Below are positions 21,126 through 29,471 of a DNA stretch of 64,000 bases, piece by piece. Both the position numbers and the translations under genes were made by a program. This stretch comes from Clostridium sp. Marseille-P2415 (GTDB lineage Bacteria > Bacillota > Clostridia > Lachnospirales > Lachnospiraceae), in assembly GCF_900155545.1 (NCBI RefSeq), contig NZ_LT732526.1, positions 3,583,402 to 3,647,401 on the forward strand, read 5' to 3'. Within the stretch, counting starts at the first letter, position 1. Each line of letters opens with the position of its first letter. The notes under the pieces were generated by a model, which was not told the DNA's origin, searched no databases, and worked only from the letters and a program-made list of their open reading frames with translations.

Positions 21126-22403
21126 TCAGTAAATCGGATACATGAAGTTGGCCGCAACCGCACAGGTCACGATCGCAAGAATCATGAATGGAAAGGTAAA
21201 TTTCAACACCTTCATCGGATTGTAGCCGCCGGCTGCATAACAGACAGCCGCTTCCCCGGAACCAGAGGGGAATCCAAGTGCAAAGTAATTGCAGGTACCG
21301 ATAATCAGAACGATTCCTCTTGGGTCCCAGCCACCGGCCAGAGCCACAGATGCTGCAATCGGGATCAGAACCGTCTGAGTCGCCATGTTGGATAAGAAGG
21401 TGGTCATGATAACCGTAGCTGCTGCGAACAGCAGCATTACGCTCATGGAACTTGGGTTGTCGCCTAAAAGGCTCAGAATCAGGTTTCCGATAGCATTGCC
21501 TGCTCCTGACTTCCCAAGGGCATCCGCTACGACCAGAACGCCTGCAATCATCCATACCATATCGGCGGTCATGTCCTTTACTGCTTCTTCAACCTTCAGG
21601 ATTTTCGCATAAATCAGCACCAGAACACCAAAAGCCGGAGCCAGATATAACAGATTACCGGTCCATTTATTAAGCATCATCAGAAGCATAACGATTACAA
21701 ATACAATGTATACCAGCGTCTCCTGTCCGCGGGACAGCATTTCTTTCTTCTTTGTTTCCTTTAGCTTGGACTGGTCGACCTCCCTCCCCTTCGGCATCAA
21801 CTTCCAGAAAAACAGGCAGTAAAGTGTCAGCACGATTATGGAAGGAATAGAAAAGATAAACGGATCCAGCATGGTAAGCTGATATTCCGGGTTTGAAATA
21901 ATCCCCTCATACATGCCGTTAACCGTGGCAAAGACCGACGCACCCAAACCGATCGGGAAACGGAATTTCCATGCAACCATAACGCCCAATAACGGCAGAA
22001 GCAGGCGGTTGGGCGTAATATCGCCGGTGTTATCCAAGGTTGCCAGGAATATGACTAAAATTGTGATCGCAGCCGTTGTTGGAATGAACTGCGCAAAAAT
22101 AGCGCCCACGAGATAAAAGGAAAAAACCAGCAGCATTCCCTGTCTTCCTTTTATGCAATTCATAATCTCACTGATTCTGACAACCAGGCTGGTCTTCGTC
22201 AGCACGGTGCTGAGGGCCAACATAGGAGCGATCAATACCACAATCTTATTTCCAAAGCCGCTGAAGGCCGTCTGGATATCCATGATACCGGTCATAGCAA
22301 GTACCAGACAGCAAACCATTGTGGTTACGCCGAATGGTACTTTATGTAAAATAAACGAAACCATCATAAACACTGTTACCGCTAAAACAATATACATTTC
22401 CAT
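21126..22403 (-). CDS. SLC13/DASS-family anion:sodium symporter
   Basis: Integral membrane protein of 425 residues with about 11 hydrophobic segments. It belongs to the divalent anion:Na+ symporter (SLC13/ArsB-NhaD superfamily) group that imports di- and tricarboxylates or sulfate. The two hairpin/turn regions typical of the fold are seen: FIPTTAAITILVIFLA in the first half and FLSNMATQTVLIPIA in the second, each with the expected Ser/Thr-Asn/Thr-rich turn. It is the second gene of a likely two-gene operon, 41 nt behind a metallo-hydrolase gene, and faces a broken LysR gene. The substrate is not identifiable; an organic acid linked to the hydrolase is a reasonable guess. Confidence 0.88.
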   Translation of the reverse strand: MEMYIVLAVTVFMMVSFILHKVPFGVTTMVCCLVLAMTGIMDIQTAFSGFGNKIVVLIAPMLALSTVLTKTSLVVRISEIMNCIKGRQGMLLVFSFYLVGAIFAQFIPTTAAITILVIFLATLDNTGDITPNRLLLPLLGVMVAWKFRFPIGLGASVFATVNGMYEGIISNPEYQLTMLDPFIFSIPSIIVLTLYCLFFWKLMPKGREVDQSKLKETKKKEMLSRGQETLVYIVFVIVMLLMMLNKWTGNLLYLAPAFGVLVLIYAKILKVEEAVKDMTADMVWMIAGVLVVADALGKSGAGNAIGNLILSLLGDNPSSMSVMLLFAAATVIMTTFLSNMATQTVLIPIAASVALAGGWDPRGIVLIIGTCNYFALGFPSGSGEAAVCYAAGGYNPMKVLKFTFPFMILAIVTCAVAANFMYPIY

Positions 22404-22444
22404 AGTTTTTCTCCCACTTTCTCATTCGAGTCTGCCCTTTCCCG

Positions 22445-23281
22445 TTATTTCATCAGCACTTTTACCTGCCGAATTCTCTTATCAATAAAATCTGGCCAAA
22501 CTGTGTCATCCAGATATGGCTGGTTCTTATGGGTATACTGACCTGCCCGGTCCACAATCTCAATCTGGTTTGGATGGCTGGGCAGAGCAATGTCTACATG
22601 AATTGCTCTCAGCTTTTCAGAATCCTCAATAAATCTGATTCTTAAATCCGGGGTCAGATACCTGCTGGTAGAATAGTATTCATCATTCATGGTATTAGCG
22701 CCTACGCCCCCGTGCATGGCAACCGCATAAGTCTCCCCATTTTCCGGATTTTTTTCTTTCCAGAAGAAGCTGGTGCAGCCAATGGTATGTCCCGGAGTGA
22801 GCATGGTCTGAATGGAAATGTTTCCTAATCTGACCGGCTCTTCATCGGAATAAAATGCATCTGCTTCAAAATCCTGCGGATGGGAATCCGGATCCAACAC
22901 CATGGTCTCCTCCGGACAGGCTTTATAAAAATCGTAATCTTCCTTTGACATATAAAGCTGTGCTCCGGTCAGCTTCTTCATAGCCGCCGCTCCTCCAAAA
23001 TGGTCAAAATGGGCATGGCTCAGTAAAATCTTTTTAATATCTTCCGGTTTATACCCTAACCGGTAAATGGAATCCACCAGCAGATACACGCTTTCCGGAA
23101 TCGCAGTGTCAATTAGAATCAGCCCGTCTCCCGTATCAATCAGATAGCAGCCTACCCAGGTCTGTCCTGATACATACCAGGTCTGAGGAGACACCTGGAA
23201 TGGCTTAATTGCGATTTCCCATGGCTCATAAGCCAGAGTTTTTACTGGATGTAGAATTGGTTTTGTACAGCGAAATGACAT
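22445..23281 (-). CDS. Metallo-beta-lactamase-fold hydrolase
   Basis: A 278-residue cytoplasmic hydrolase with a two-metal site: HAHFDH (the HxHxDH motif), the third histidine in TPGHTIGCTSFFW, the bridging-type region AMHGGVGANT, and a late histidine in ALPSHPNQ. The arrangement is closest to the subclass B3 / lactonase-like branch. There is no signal peptide, so a secreted beta-lactamase is unlikely and an intracellular lactone or ester hydrolase is preferred. AAGGAG precedes the ATG. It is co-transcribed with a carboxylate-type transporter, suggesting that the two act on one imported compound. The real substrate is unknown. Confidence 0.88.
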   Translation of the reverse strand: MSFRCTKPILHPVKTLAYEPWEIAIKPFQVSPQTWYVSGQTWVGCYLIDTGDGLILIDTAIPESVYLLVDSIYRLGYKPEDIKKILLSHAHFDHFGGAAAMKKLTGAQLYMSKEDYDFYKACPEETMVLDPDSHPQDFEADAFYSDEEPVRLGNISIQTMLTPGHTIGCTSFFWKEKNPENGETYAVAMHGGVGANTMNDEYYSTSRYLTPDLRIRFIEDSEKLRAIHVDIALPSHPNQIEIVDRAGQYTHKNQPYLDDTVWPDFIDKRIRQVKVLMK

Positions 23282-23326
23282 ATCATTCTCTCCTTCTCAT
23301 ATTTGCACTATTTATTCTCAGCCGGC

Positions 23327-23376
23327 TTGAGTTTTTTGTGTATTTTGATTATAATATCAGCGTAGACTTATTCCAA
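23327..23376. promoter_or_regulatory. Overlapping divergent promoters (LysR remnant / hydrolase operon)
   Basis: On +, TTGAGT (23327-23332), 17 nt, TATAAT (23350-23355). On -, TTGGAA (23371-23376), 17 nt, TATAAT (23348-23353). The two -10 boxes share the same bases, a layout typical of a LysR regulator and its divergent target. Confidence 0.7.
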
Positions 23377-23492
23377 CTTATTGTTTTTTATATTTTATCT
23401 TATATAAATTAAGTCTAATAAGCCCATATCGAAGAAATAATGCACAAATTCCGTCTACACATGGAATATATTTCAAAAAATGGAGGGGTATT

Positions 23493-24303
23493 ATGGATTT
23501 ACGCATGATTGAAAATATCATTGCTATTGAACAAGAGCAGAGCATTTCGAAGGCTGCCGAAAAACTCTATCTGACACAGTCTGCCTTAAACCAGCAGCTT
23601 CTCCGATTGGAGAAGGAACTAAAAATCCAGCTTTTTGAGCGGCGAAAGCACAGTATGATACCCACATTTGCCGGACGGACTTATCTGGCTACGGCTCACC
23701 GGATGGTAGATATGAAACAGGAAACTTATAAGATTATTCATGATATAACGGAAGAGACTGCAGGAGAGATCTCCGTGGCTTCTGCTCCGGAAGGAGGTCT
23801 CTTTGGCATGCCTGACCTACACCAGCGATTCAAAGAATCCTGAGCTGGAATATTTTGATATGGCGGACGAGTTGATGATTCTCGGGCTTCCGGCCAGTCA
23901 TCCCCTTGCTTATCTGGCCGGTGAGAGAAGCTGGGAACGGTTCCCTGAAATTGACCTGCGGCTGTTGAAAGATGAATCCTTTTCCTTAATCTCCAGAGAA
24001 ACCAAAATGAGAGACATGATTAGCCGGTCATTTGAGCTTGCCGGTTTCTGCCCGCAGATACTGTTTGAATCAACCAGCACCTTAACCGTTGTCAATATGG
24101 TTAAAAACCAGGTCTGCCCCTCCTTCTTTCCTCAGTCTTACGTAGAACCGGATGCTCCGGTCGCATATTTTTCCGTTCCTCCCCGCCAGAGCTGGATGCG
24201 GTGTGTCGCATTTTTAAAAGGCAGTTACTTAACCAAACCGGAAAAATATTTTATAGAACTGGCCACATTGTATACACAGGGGCTTTTGGAACACTCTGAT
24301 TAA
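23493..24303 (+). pseudogene. LysR-family regulator, broken by internal deletion and frameshift
   Basis: The first part (23493 to about 23800) encodes an intact winged HTH (SISKAAEKLYLTQSALNQQLLRLEKEL) and the linker up to GEISVASAPEGG. The frame then shifts: the original reading stops at 23843, while the C-terminal effector domain continues in another frame from about 23795 (SLACLTY ... ELEYFDMADELMILGLP) to the stop at 24303. The two parts join where 30-45 residues of a normal protein of about 295 residues should be, so a deletion rather than a single-base error is likely. It is divergent from the hydrolase/transporter operon, presumably its former target. Confidence 0.8.
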
Positions 24304-24364
24304 TGAAGAAGGTGGGCAGATGTAAAATTTTTCACCTTTCAAGGTTTATTTACGGGACCCAAGC

Positions 24365-24393
24365 TTGACAGAATGCATTCTGGAACTTAAAAT
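24365..24393 (+). promoter_or_regulatory. nudC promoter with palindrome between -35 and -10
   Basis: TTGACA (24365-24370), 17 nt, TAAAAT (24388-24393). The spacer holds a perfect 14-bp palindrome CAGAATGCATTCTG (24369-24382), well placed for a repressor. I do not recognise the binding protein. Confidence 0.65.
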
Positions 24394-24442
24394 AGTTTAA
24401 AATGTCTGAAAGATAAATAATCAAAAAGAAGGTTTTTCACAT

Positions 24443-25288
24443 ATGATTCAGGAAATTTTCCCACATGTATTCCATAACGAATTTGAAATAAAAACTCCCC
24501 GGGAAGACAGTTATTTTCTGTATTTTCAGGATGGCCGCCTCCTGCTTAAAAAAGAGAATTCCCCGAAACCTCCCCGATTTGAAGCATTAAAAGACTTAAA
24601 ACAGGAGGCCATGTCCCACTGCGATTATCTTTTTTCCATTGACCGAATGAATTTCTTTCTTATCGATGAAACCTGTGTCTCCTTAGAAGAAAACGATTCC
24701 CTGAGCTTTTATAAAACCAGCATCATAAGGGACTTAAAGCCTATGTGGGTCTCCTTCGCGGCTGCATCTGCCGAACAGCTTCACCGGTTCTATTCATCCA
24801 ACCGGTTTTGCGGCTGCTGCGGTTCTTCCATGATGAAAAGCAAAAAAGAGCGGTCCATGGTCTGCTCTTCCTGCGGGAATACGGTTTATCCTAAGATCGC
24901 TCCCGCTGTCATTGTTGCTGTTTTACATGAAGGAAAGCTTCTGTTAACCAAATATGCCGGAAGGGAATACACCCGGTACGCTTTGATCGCCGGTTATACG
25001 GAATTCGGAGAAACCCTGGAAGAGACCGTAAAGCGGGAAGTGATGGAGGAAGTGGGGCTCCGGGTTAAGAATATCCGTTATTACAAGAACCAGCCCTGGG
25101 CATTCAGCGATTCCTTATTGGTGGGATACTGGGCAGAACTGGATGGTTCTCCACAAATTCATCTGGATGAAACAGAGTTATCCGCAGCAGTGTGGATGAC
25201 TCCGGAGGAAATCCCCGACGGCTTTACCAACATAAGCCTGACCCATGAGATGATTCTTCTCTTTAAAAACGGGAAAATAACACAATAA
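24443..25288 (+). CDS. nudC: NAD(+) diphosphatase / NADH pyrophosphatase (Nudix)
   Basis: A 281-residue hydrolase that cleaves NADH to NMNH and AMP; family members also remove NAD caps from RNA. Order of parts: an N-terminal domain (1-125), a four-cysteine zinc ribbon (CGCCG ... CSSCG, about 131-153), and a Nudix domain with the full box GYTEFGETLEETVKREVMEE (the GX5EX7REUXEEXGU pattern). After the box comes NQPWAFSDSLLVGYWAEL, which corresponds to the SQPWPFPxS signature separating NudC from other Nudix proteins. It is a single gene with its own promoter and terminator, on the strand opposed to replication. Confidence 0.93.
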   Translation: MIQEIFPHVFHNEFEIKTPREDSYFLYFQDGRLLLKKENSPKPPRFEALKDLKQEAMSHCDYLFSIDRMNFFLIDETCVSLEENDSLSFYKTSIIRDLKPMWVSFAAASAEQLHRFYSSNRFCGCCGSSMMKSKKERSMVCSSCGNTVYPKIAPAVIVAVLHEGKLLLTKYAGREYTRYALIAGYTEFGETLEETVKREVMEEVGLRVKNIRYYKNQPWAFSDSLLVGYWAELDGSPQIHLDETELSAAVWMTPEEIPDGFTNISLTHEMILLFKNGKITQ

Positions 25289-25290
25289 AC

Positions 25291-25334
25291 AGAACATGCC
25301 GGAAAGTCCTGCGCAGGACTTTCCGGCATGTTCT
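25291..25334. terminator. Bidirectional terminator, perfect 44-bp palindrome
   Basis: Twenty-bp arms AGAACATGCCGGAAAGTCCT and its complement around GCGC, so all 44 bases are self-complementary. It separates the convergent nudC and DUF3267 genes, starting two nt after one stop and ending two nt before the other. Confidence 0.85.
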
Positions 25335-25336
25335 AT

Positions 25337-25951
25337 TTATTGATAAAATGTAACCAACCCATTGGACACGATCTTTCCGCTGCCTGGAACCTGTATGGAT
25401 ACAAGTATGATATTTAAAAAGTCCACGCAGGCTCCTCCCGCATTCAACACGCTTAAAAACATGATATACCCATTCATCCTGCCTGCAGCTGACATTATGA
25501 ACGGAAAAATAAAAGACAGTACAACCAATGGCATAACAGATATCAGAAGAAAACGTCCCTTTGAGATCATTTCCTGTGTATACACAAATCCAAAAACACC
25601 GTTAAATCCCCAGAAGGTTTGATCGGAGCGCCATACATTGGGAATAAATAAGGCATGGATGAGTTCATGTACCAGAAGAAAAGCGATGACCCCGGCCACA
25701 TACAAAAGGCTTTTAAAACCAATGGAAAACTCTATCATGAATTCTGTTTCTCCCTTTACAAGCGCCTGAAAAGACGGATAAAGAAAATAACACCATATGC
25801 AGCTAAGCAGCATCAATAGAACGGAAAGCGGCAAAGCCCATAGGATGGCTGCCTCAACCGTTTTCGGTTCCTTTAGCTTAATCCAGCCATCTTCTGATAA
25901 CTGTTTCGTCCTGCCGCAATCCTCCTGAGGAATTTTCCTGATAAATTTCAT
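25337..25951 (-). CDS. DUF3267 family membrane metallopeptidase-like protein
   Basis: A 204-residue membrane protein with four or five hydrophobic segments and a zinc-protease HELIH motif (HExxH, about residue 95) inside the second membrane segment. This is the signature of DUF3267, a zincin-like family related to M50 intramembrane proteases. A second metal ligand may be the late Asp in GGACVDFLNI. It is a single gene, convergent with nudC. Proteolytic activity and substrates are unproven for this family. Confidence 0.82.
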   Translation of the reverse strand: MKFIRKIPQEDCGRTKQLSEDGWIKLKEPKTVEAAILWALPLSVLLMLLSCIWCYFLYPSFQALVKGETEFMIEFSIGFKSLLYVAGVIAFLLVHELIHALFIPNVWRSDQTFWGFNGVFGFVYTQEMISKGRFLLISVMPLVVLSFIFPFIMSAAGRMNGYIMFLSVLNAGGACVDFLNIILVSIQVPGSGKIVSNGLVTFYQ

Positions 25952-26075
25952 ATTCCGACCTCTTAAGAATTTCTGTTAACGTTATAATTACCTGTATTCT
26001 ACCACGAAATAAAAAATTAATCCATCTCTTGTCCTCTTTCATGAAATGTCACTTTCCTCTTATTATGCATCAATG

Positions 26076-26100
26076 AAAAAGCAGGTTCCAAAGAACCTGC
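26076..26100 (-). terminator. Terminator of the PTS/glycosidase operon
   Basis: Eight-bp stem GCAGGTTC / GAACCTGC with a TTTG loop, followed by TTTTT on the - strand, 16 nt after the glycosidase stop. Confidence 0.85.
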
Positions 26101-26116
26101 CCTCCATGTTTCTATT

Positions 26117-27391
26117 TTATTTCCATAAAATAATCAATGCATCATTCTGGAAACCGTGTATATGAATCAATGTCCGGTCATTTTCACATTCCACCGGAAC
26201 TCTTGCTGTTCGTCCGTCAGCAAGATCTATGGCTTTTGCATGGTATCCTTCCAGACATCTTCCAATCACCAGATTCGTAGTATATGGAATATAAATCAAA
26301 TATCTTTCATCCTCGGTCTGAGCCATTCGAATCTCCTGTGAATGATCAATCAGCAGCTCATTCACAGGCTTAAGCTCTACGATCCCCCTGGTTTCCAGGA
26401 AATCCCTGATAAATCCATAGTCCCAGGCCCCTGGAAAATGAATCGCCTCCTGCACTGGGAATGACTCATCAAATCCTTCTCCCAATACCGGATTCTGCCT
26501 TTTCCCGGTCTTTTTCCAGTTCCATACTCCATGGGCTCCATAGGTAACTCCGGCGCATGCGCCGGACAGAATTCCGCTCCATGCAGCTTTGCGTATATCA
26601 TAAGGCCCAAACCGTCCATAGCGTTTACGGCTGTAACCCATTTGTTCGTAACAGGGCTCCGCGTTTACAATGGGTTTTCTGGGATAATTCCTGTAAAAAT
26701 GTTCCGCAAGCGCATAAGCCATTTCCTGCCCATCGGCATTATGTCCTGACTGGTACATATAAAAACTTAATCTGTCCAGAAATTGTTCCGGAATATAATC
26801 ATAACCTCTTTTCACGTGCACTGCCTTTAAAGACTCTGGAGATTTCTCACATATTGTATCAAGTGCTATCTCATAATATTCGACCGCTTCTTTCGTATCA
26901 AAGTCCGTATCCCCGCTTATAAGATAGATCGGGTCAAATTCATCGAATTCTGTAACGACCTTTTCGGCATATTTACGGACAAAATCCTTAGGCATTACAT
27001 TGATGTCAACCATTTTGCTCCCCCATGTACCGGGAACATAATTCAGCCACAGTACCACCAGGGACAGTTGAAAGCCTTTGTCAACTGCCATTTTACACAT
27101 CTTGCGCGCCCGGGTATAATAATCCTCATTCCACCGTTCAAAATCATATCTTTGACCGTCTTCTGTATAGAATGGATATATATTTACATCAGTCAGGCAT
27201 CTGTCCCACTGCGGAAGCGTATTTATCTGAAGGACATTATAGCCCTGGGACCACCTTTTTTCCAGATAAAACTCCCATTCCTCCATGGTTGCATTGGTAA
27301 ATGCACTCCACACGGTATCCGCAAGATAAAAGAAGTTCTGTCCATCTAATATAAAATTTCTTCCATTCTCGTGTATTTTTAACTTACTCAT
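26117..27391 (-). CDS. DUF4038 / apiosidase-like glycoside hydrolase
   Basis: A 424-residue protein of the DUF4038 (apiosidase-like TIM-barrel) group with a small beta-sandwich at the C terminus (about 335-424). Family features visible are NGRNFILDGQNFFYLADTVWSAF at the start, the GYNVLQINTLPQWD strand, a central LISGDTDF, and PIVNAEPCYEQMG, which carries a likely catalytic Glu. There is no signal peptide, so it works in the cytoplasm on an imported sugar. It starts 21 nt after the stop of a PTS transporter gene and is surely co-transcribed, with a LacI gene upstream. Exact sugar specificity is unknown. Confidence 0.82.
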   Translation of the reverse strand: MSKLKIHENGRNFILDGQNFFYLADTVWSAFTNATMEEWEFYLEKRWSQGYNVLQINTLPQWDRCLTDVNIYPFYTEDGQRYDFERWNEDYYTRARKMCKMAVDKGFQLSLVVLWLNYVPGTWGSKMVDINVMPKDFVRKYAEKVVTEFDEFDPIYLISGDTDFDTKEAVEYYEIALDTICEKSPESLKAVHVKRGYDYIPEQFLDRLSFYMYQSGHNADGQEMAYALAEHFYRNYPRKPIVNAEPCYEQMGYSRKRYGRFGPYDIRKAAWSGILSGACAGVTYGAHGVWNWKKTGKRQNPVLGEGFDESFPVQEAIHFPGAWDYGFIRDFLETRGIVELKPVNELLIDHSQEIRMAQTEDERYLIYIPYTTNLVIGRCLEGYHAKAIDLADGRTARVPVECENDRTLIHIHGFQNDALIILWK

Positions 27392-27412
27392 AGGAAACCT
27401 CCGGTATTTCTA

Positions 27413-29266
27413 TTACCTGGAAATGCAATTTAAAATTACATCTCCGGCTTTTATATCCTTTTCTGATGTCGGCAGAATATCTGCAAAATTATCGGTATTG
27501 GTGATCAATACTATGGTTGTAACATCGTATCCCTCACGCTTCATACTGTCAACATCTGCTTCTATCATAAGGTCACCGGCCTTTACTTTATCACCGGTTT
27601 TTCCCTTCAGTTCCAGATATTTCCCATCCAGTTTCACAGTATCCAGTCCAAAGTGAACGAGCACCTCAGCACCGGATTCCGTGATCAGGCCAACTGCATG
27701 TGGATATGCCGTAATGATGGTTCCGTTTACCGGTGCATATACCATACCGTCAGCCGGAATGATCGCCGTTCCTTTCCCCAGCATTCCGCTTGAGAATGTT
27801 TCATCCTTTACTTCAGATAATGGAATTACCTTACCGCTCACAGGCGCTGTTATTGATTCATTTTTCGCATCCCCTAAAGCAGCAGAGACTTCCGGCGTTC
27901 CATCAAGAAGCATCTTGTCACTGTATCCGAACAGATACGTAACGATTGCAGAACCAAAATATGCGATCGCACATGCAACGCAGAAGCCTGCAAATCCAAC
28001 TCCAATATAAGCCGACATGGTCAGCAGACTGGTACCGATAAGCGCCGGCGCCCCTGCTCCGGCTACTGCGGTGATCGCTCCTGCAATACCGGAGAAGAAT
28101 GCTCCGATAAAGAATGGCTTTTTATATTTCAATGTTACACCATAGATAGCAGGCTCCGTGATTCCCGCAAGTACGGCTGATAACGCTGCCGGTCCTGCTA
28201 TATCCTTTACCTTTTTGTTCTTTGACTTTAAGAATACGCCTAAAGTTGCTCCGGCCTGAGCAAAATTATTCGGTCCTGTAATAGTAAACAGGGTATCTCT
28301 TCCGTACTGTGCGATGTTGTTCATAACGATCGGAGCAAATCCCCAATGCAGGCCGAACATAACTGCCGCCGGCCAGATAAGACCAAGGAGGAATCCCGCA
28401 ACCGCCGGACTGAACCCGACCAGTGCCATATATCCGCCTGCCATCATTTTACCTGCATAGTCTGCTACCGGTCCGATTGCAAGATAGGTCGCAGGAACCA
28501 TGATCACAAACGATAACAGCGGTGTAAATATATTTTTAATCACCTCCGGCAGGATTTTCCTCAATCCTCTTTCCACTTTGGAAAGTACATAAACGGAAAT
28601 GATAATCGGGATTACCGATGAAGTATAACTTACAAGCACTACCGGTATTTTTAAGAAAGTAAGAGCTTCTTTGGCAGAAAATGCAGCCGTAAGATCCGGA
28701 TATACCAGAGCGGCAGCAATTCCCACGGATACAAAGGTATCTGCCTTGAATTTCTTAGCCGCTGTAAATGCCAGAAATACGGGCAGAAATGTGAATACGC
28801 CATCTGCTGCCGCATATAAAATCCTATAGGTGCCCATATCAGCAGTCAGCCAGCCAAGGGTCGTAGCCAATATTAAAAGACCTTTTAAAAGCCCTGCTCC
28901 CGACATTGCTCCAAGAATCGGAGCAAAAATGCCTGCAATGGTTTCCATAAACAGGTTGATCAGATTCTTTTCCTTCTTCTTATTTCCATCCTCTTCCGCT
29001 TCCCCTGCTTTTACCCCTGTTTTTTCAATAATGGCATCATATACATCGCCTACTGCATTGCCGATTACGACCTGTAACTGGCCGCCGGCTTCTATAACGG
29101 TAATAACCTTTTCCGTCTGATTCAGCCGTTCCTTATCAACCTTTGACCGGTCAACGATCTGAAAACGAAGACGTGTTGCACAATGTATCAGTGATCTGAC
29201 ATTCTGGCCCCCGCCAACACTGGCTACGATTTGCTTCGCCAGCTCATCATAGTTCTTCTTAGCCAT
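27413..29266 (-). CDS. Beta-glucoside-type PTS permease, EIIBCA
   Basis: Imports and phosphorylates a sugar using phosphoenolpyruvate via HPr. All three domains are fused: EIIB (1-90, active Cys29 in IHCATRLRF), EIIC (about 105-460, roughly ten membrane segments, with GITEPAIYGVTL) and EIIA (about 475-617, active His in VLVHFGLDTV near residue 535). Length and order match the BglP family. Its partner downstream is a DUF4038 hydrolase rather than the usual 6-phospho-beta-glucosidase, so the sugar may be unusual. A promoter with a CcpA-like site precedes it and a LacI gene lies upstream. TGAGGAGG precedes the ATG. Confidence 0.94.
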   Translation of the reverse strand: MAKKNYDELAKQIVASVGGGQNVRSLIHCATRLRFQIVDRSKVDKERLNQTEKVITVIEAGGQLQVVIGNAVGDVYDAIIEKTGVKAGEAEEDGNKKKEKNLINLFMETIAGIFAPILGAMSGAGLLKGLLILATTLGWLTADMGTYRILYAAADGVFTFLPVFLAFTAAKKFKADTFVSVGIAAALVYPDLTAAFSAKEALTFLKIPVVLVSYTSSVIPIIISVYVLSKVERGLRKILPEVIKNIFTPLLSFVIMVPATYLAIGPVADYAGKMMAGGYMALVGFSPAVAGFLLGLIWPAAVMFGLHWGFAPIVMNNIAQYGRDTLFTITGPNNFAQAGATLGVFLKSKNKKVKDIAGPAALSAVLAGITEPAIYGVTLKYKKPFFIGAFFSGIAGAITAVAGAGAPALIGTSLLTMSAYIGVGFAGFCVACAIAYFGSAIVTYLFGYSDKMLLDGTPEVSAALGDAKNESITAPVSGKVIPLSEVKDETFSSGMLGKGTAIIPADGMVYAPVNGTIITAYPHAVGLITESGAEVLVHFGLDTVKLDGKYLELKGKTGDKVKAGDLMIEADVDSMKREGYDVTTIVLITNTDNFADILPTSEKDIKAGDVILNCISR

Positions 29267-29330
29267 AATAATCCCTCCTCATAATAACACATTTTATATG
29301 GAAGCTGCATGCTTAACTTTGTGTAACCTT

Positions 29331-29359
29331 ATCCTAACATTGCCCGATTTCGCTTTCAA
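29331..29359 (-). promoter_or_regulatory. PTS operon promoter with cre-like catabolite site
   Basis: On the - strand TTGAAA (29354-29359), 17 nt, TAGGAT (29331-29336). A cre-like TGAAAGCGAAATCG (29345-29358) overlaps the -35 box and matches 12 of 14 positions of the CcpA consensus. This fits glucose repression of a secondary sugar operon. Confidence 0.65.
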
Positions 29360-29438
29360 GCCCTCCCCTTCTTTTCTCTGTTTCTATCAAAACAGTATAC
29401 TTCCACGCCATTTTATCCTTGTTTTTTTGTAAAAAAAT

Positions 29439-29471
29439 AACATGTTTTTAAATTTTCTTTAAAAACATGTT
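29439..29471 (-). terminator. Terminator of the LacI gene, overlapping its stop codon
   Basis: Fourteen-bp stem AACATGTTTTTAAA / TTTAAAAACATGTT (29439-29452 with 29458-29471), followed by seven T on the - strand. The TAA stop of the LacI gene (29470-29472) forms the foot of the stem. Confidence 0.82.

Noticed and set aside
29439..29471. Palindrome first taken for a LacI operator
   Set aside because: It has a 14-bp RNA-type stem directly followed by seven T at the LacI stop, so it is a terminator.
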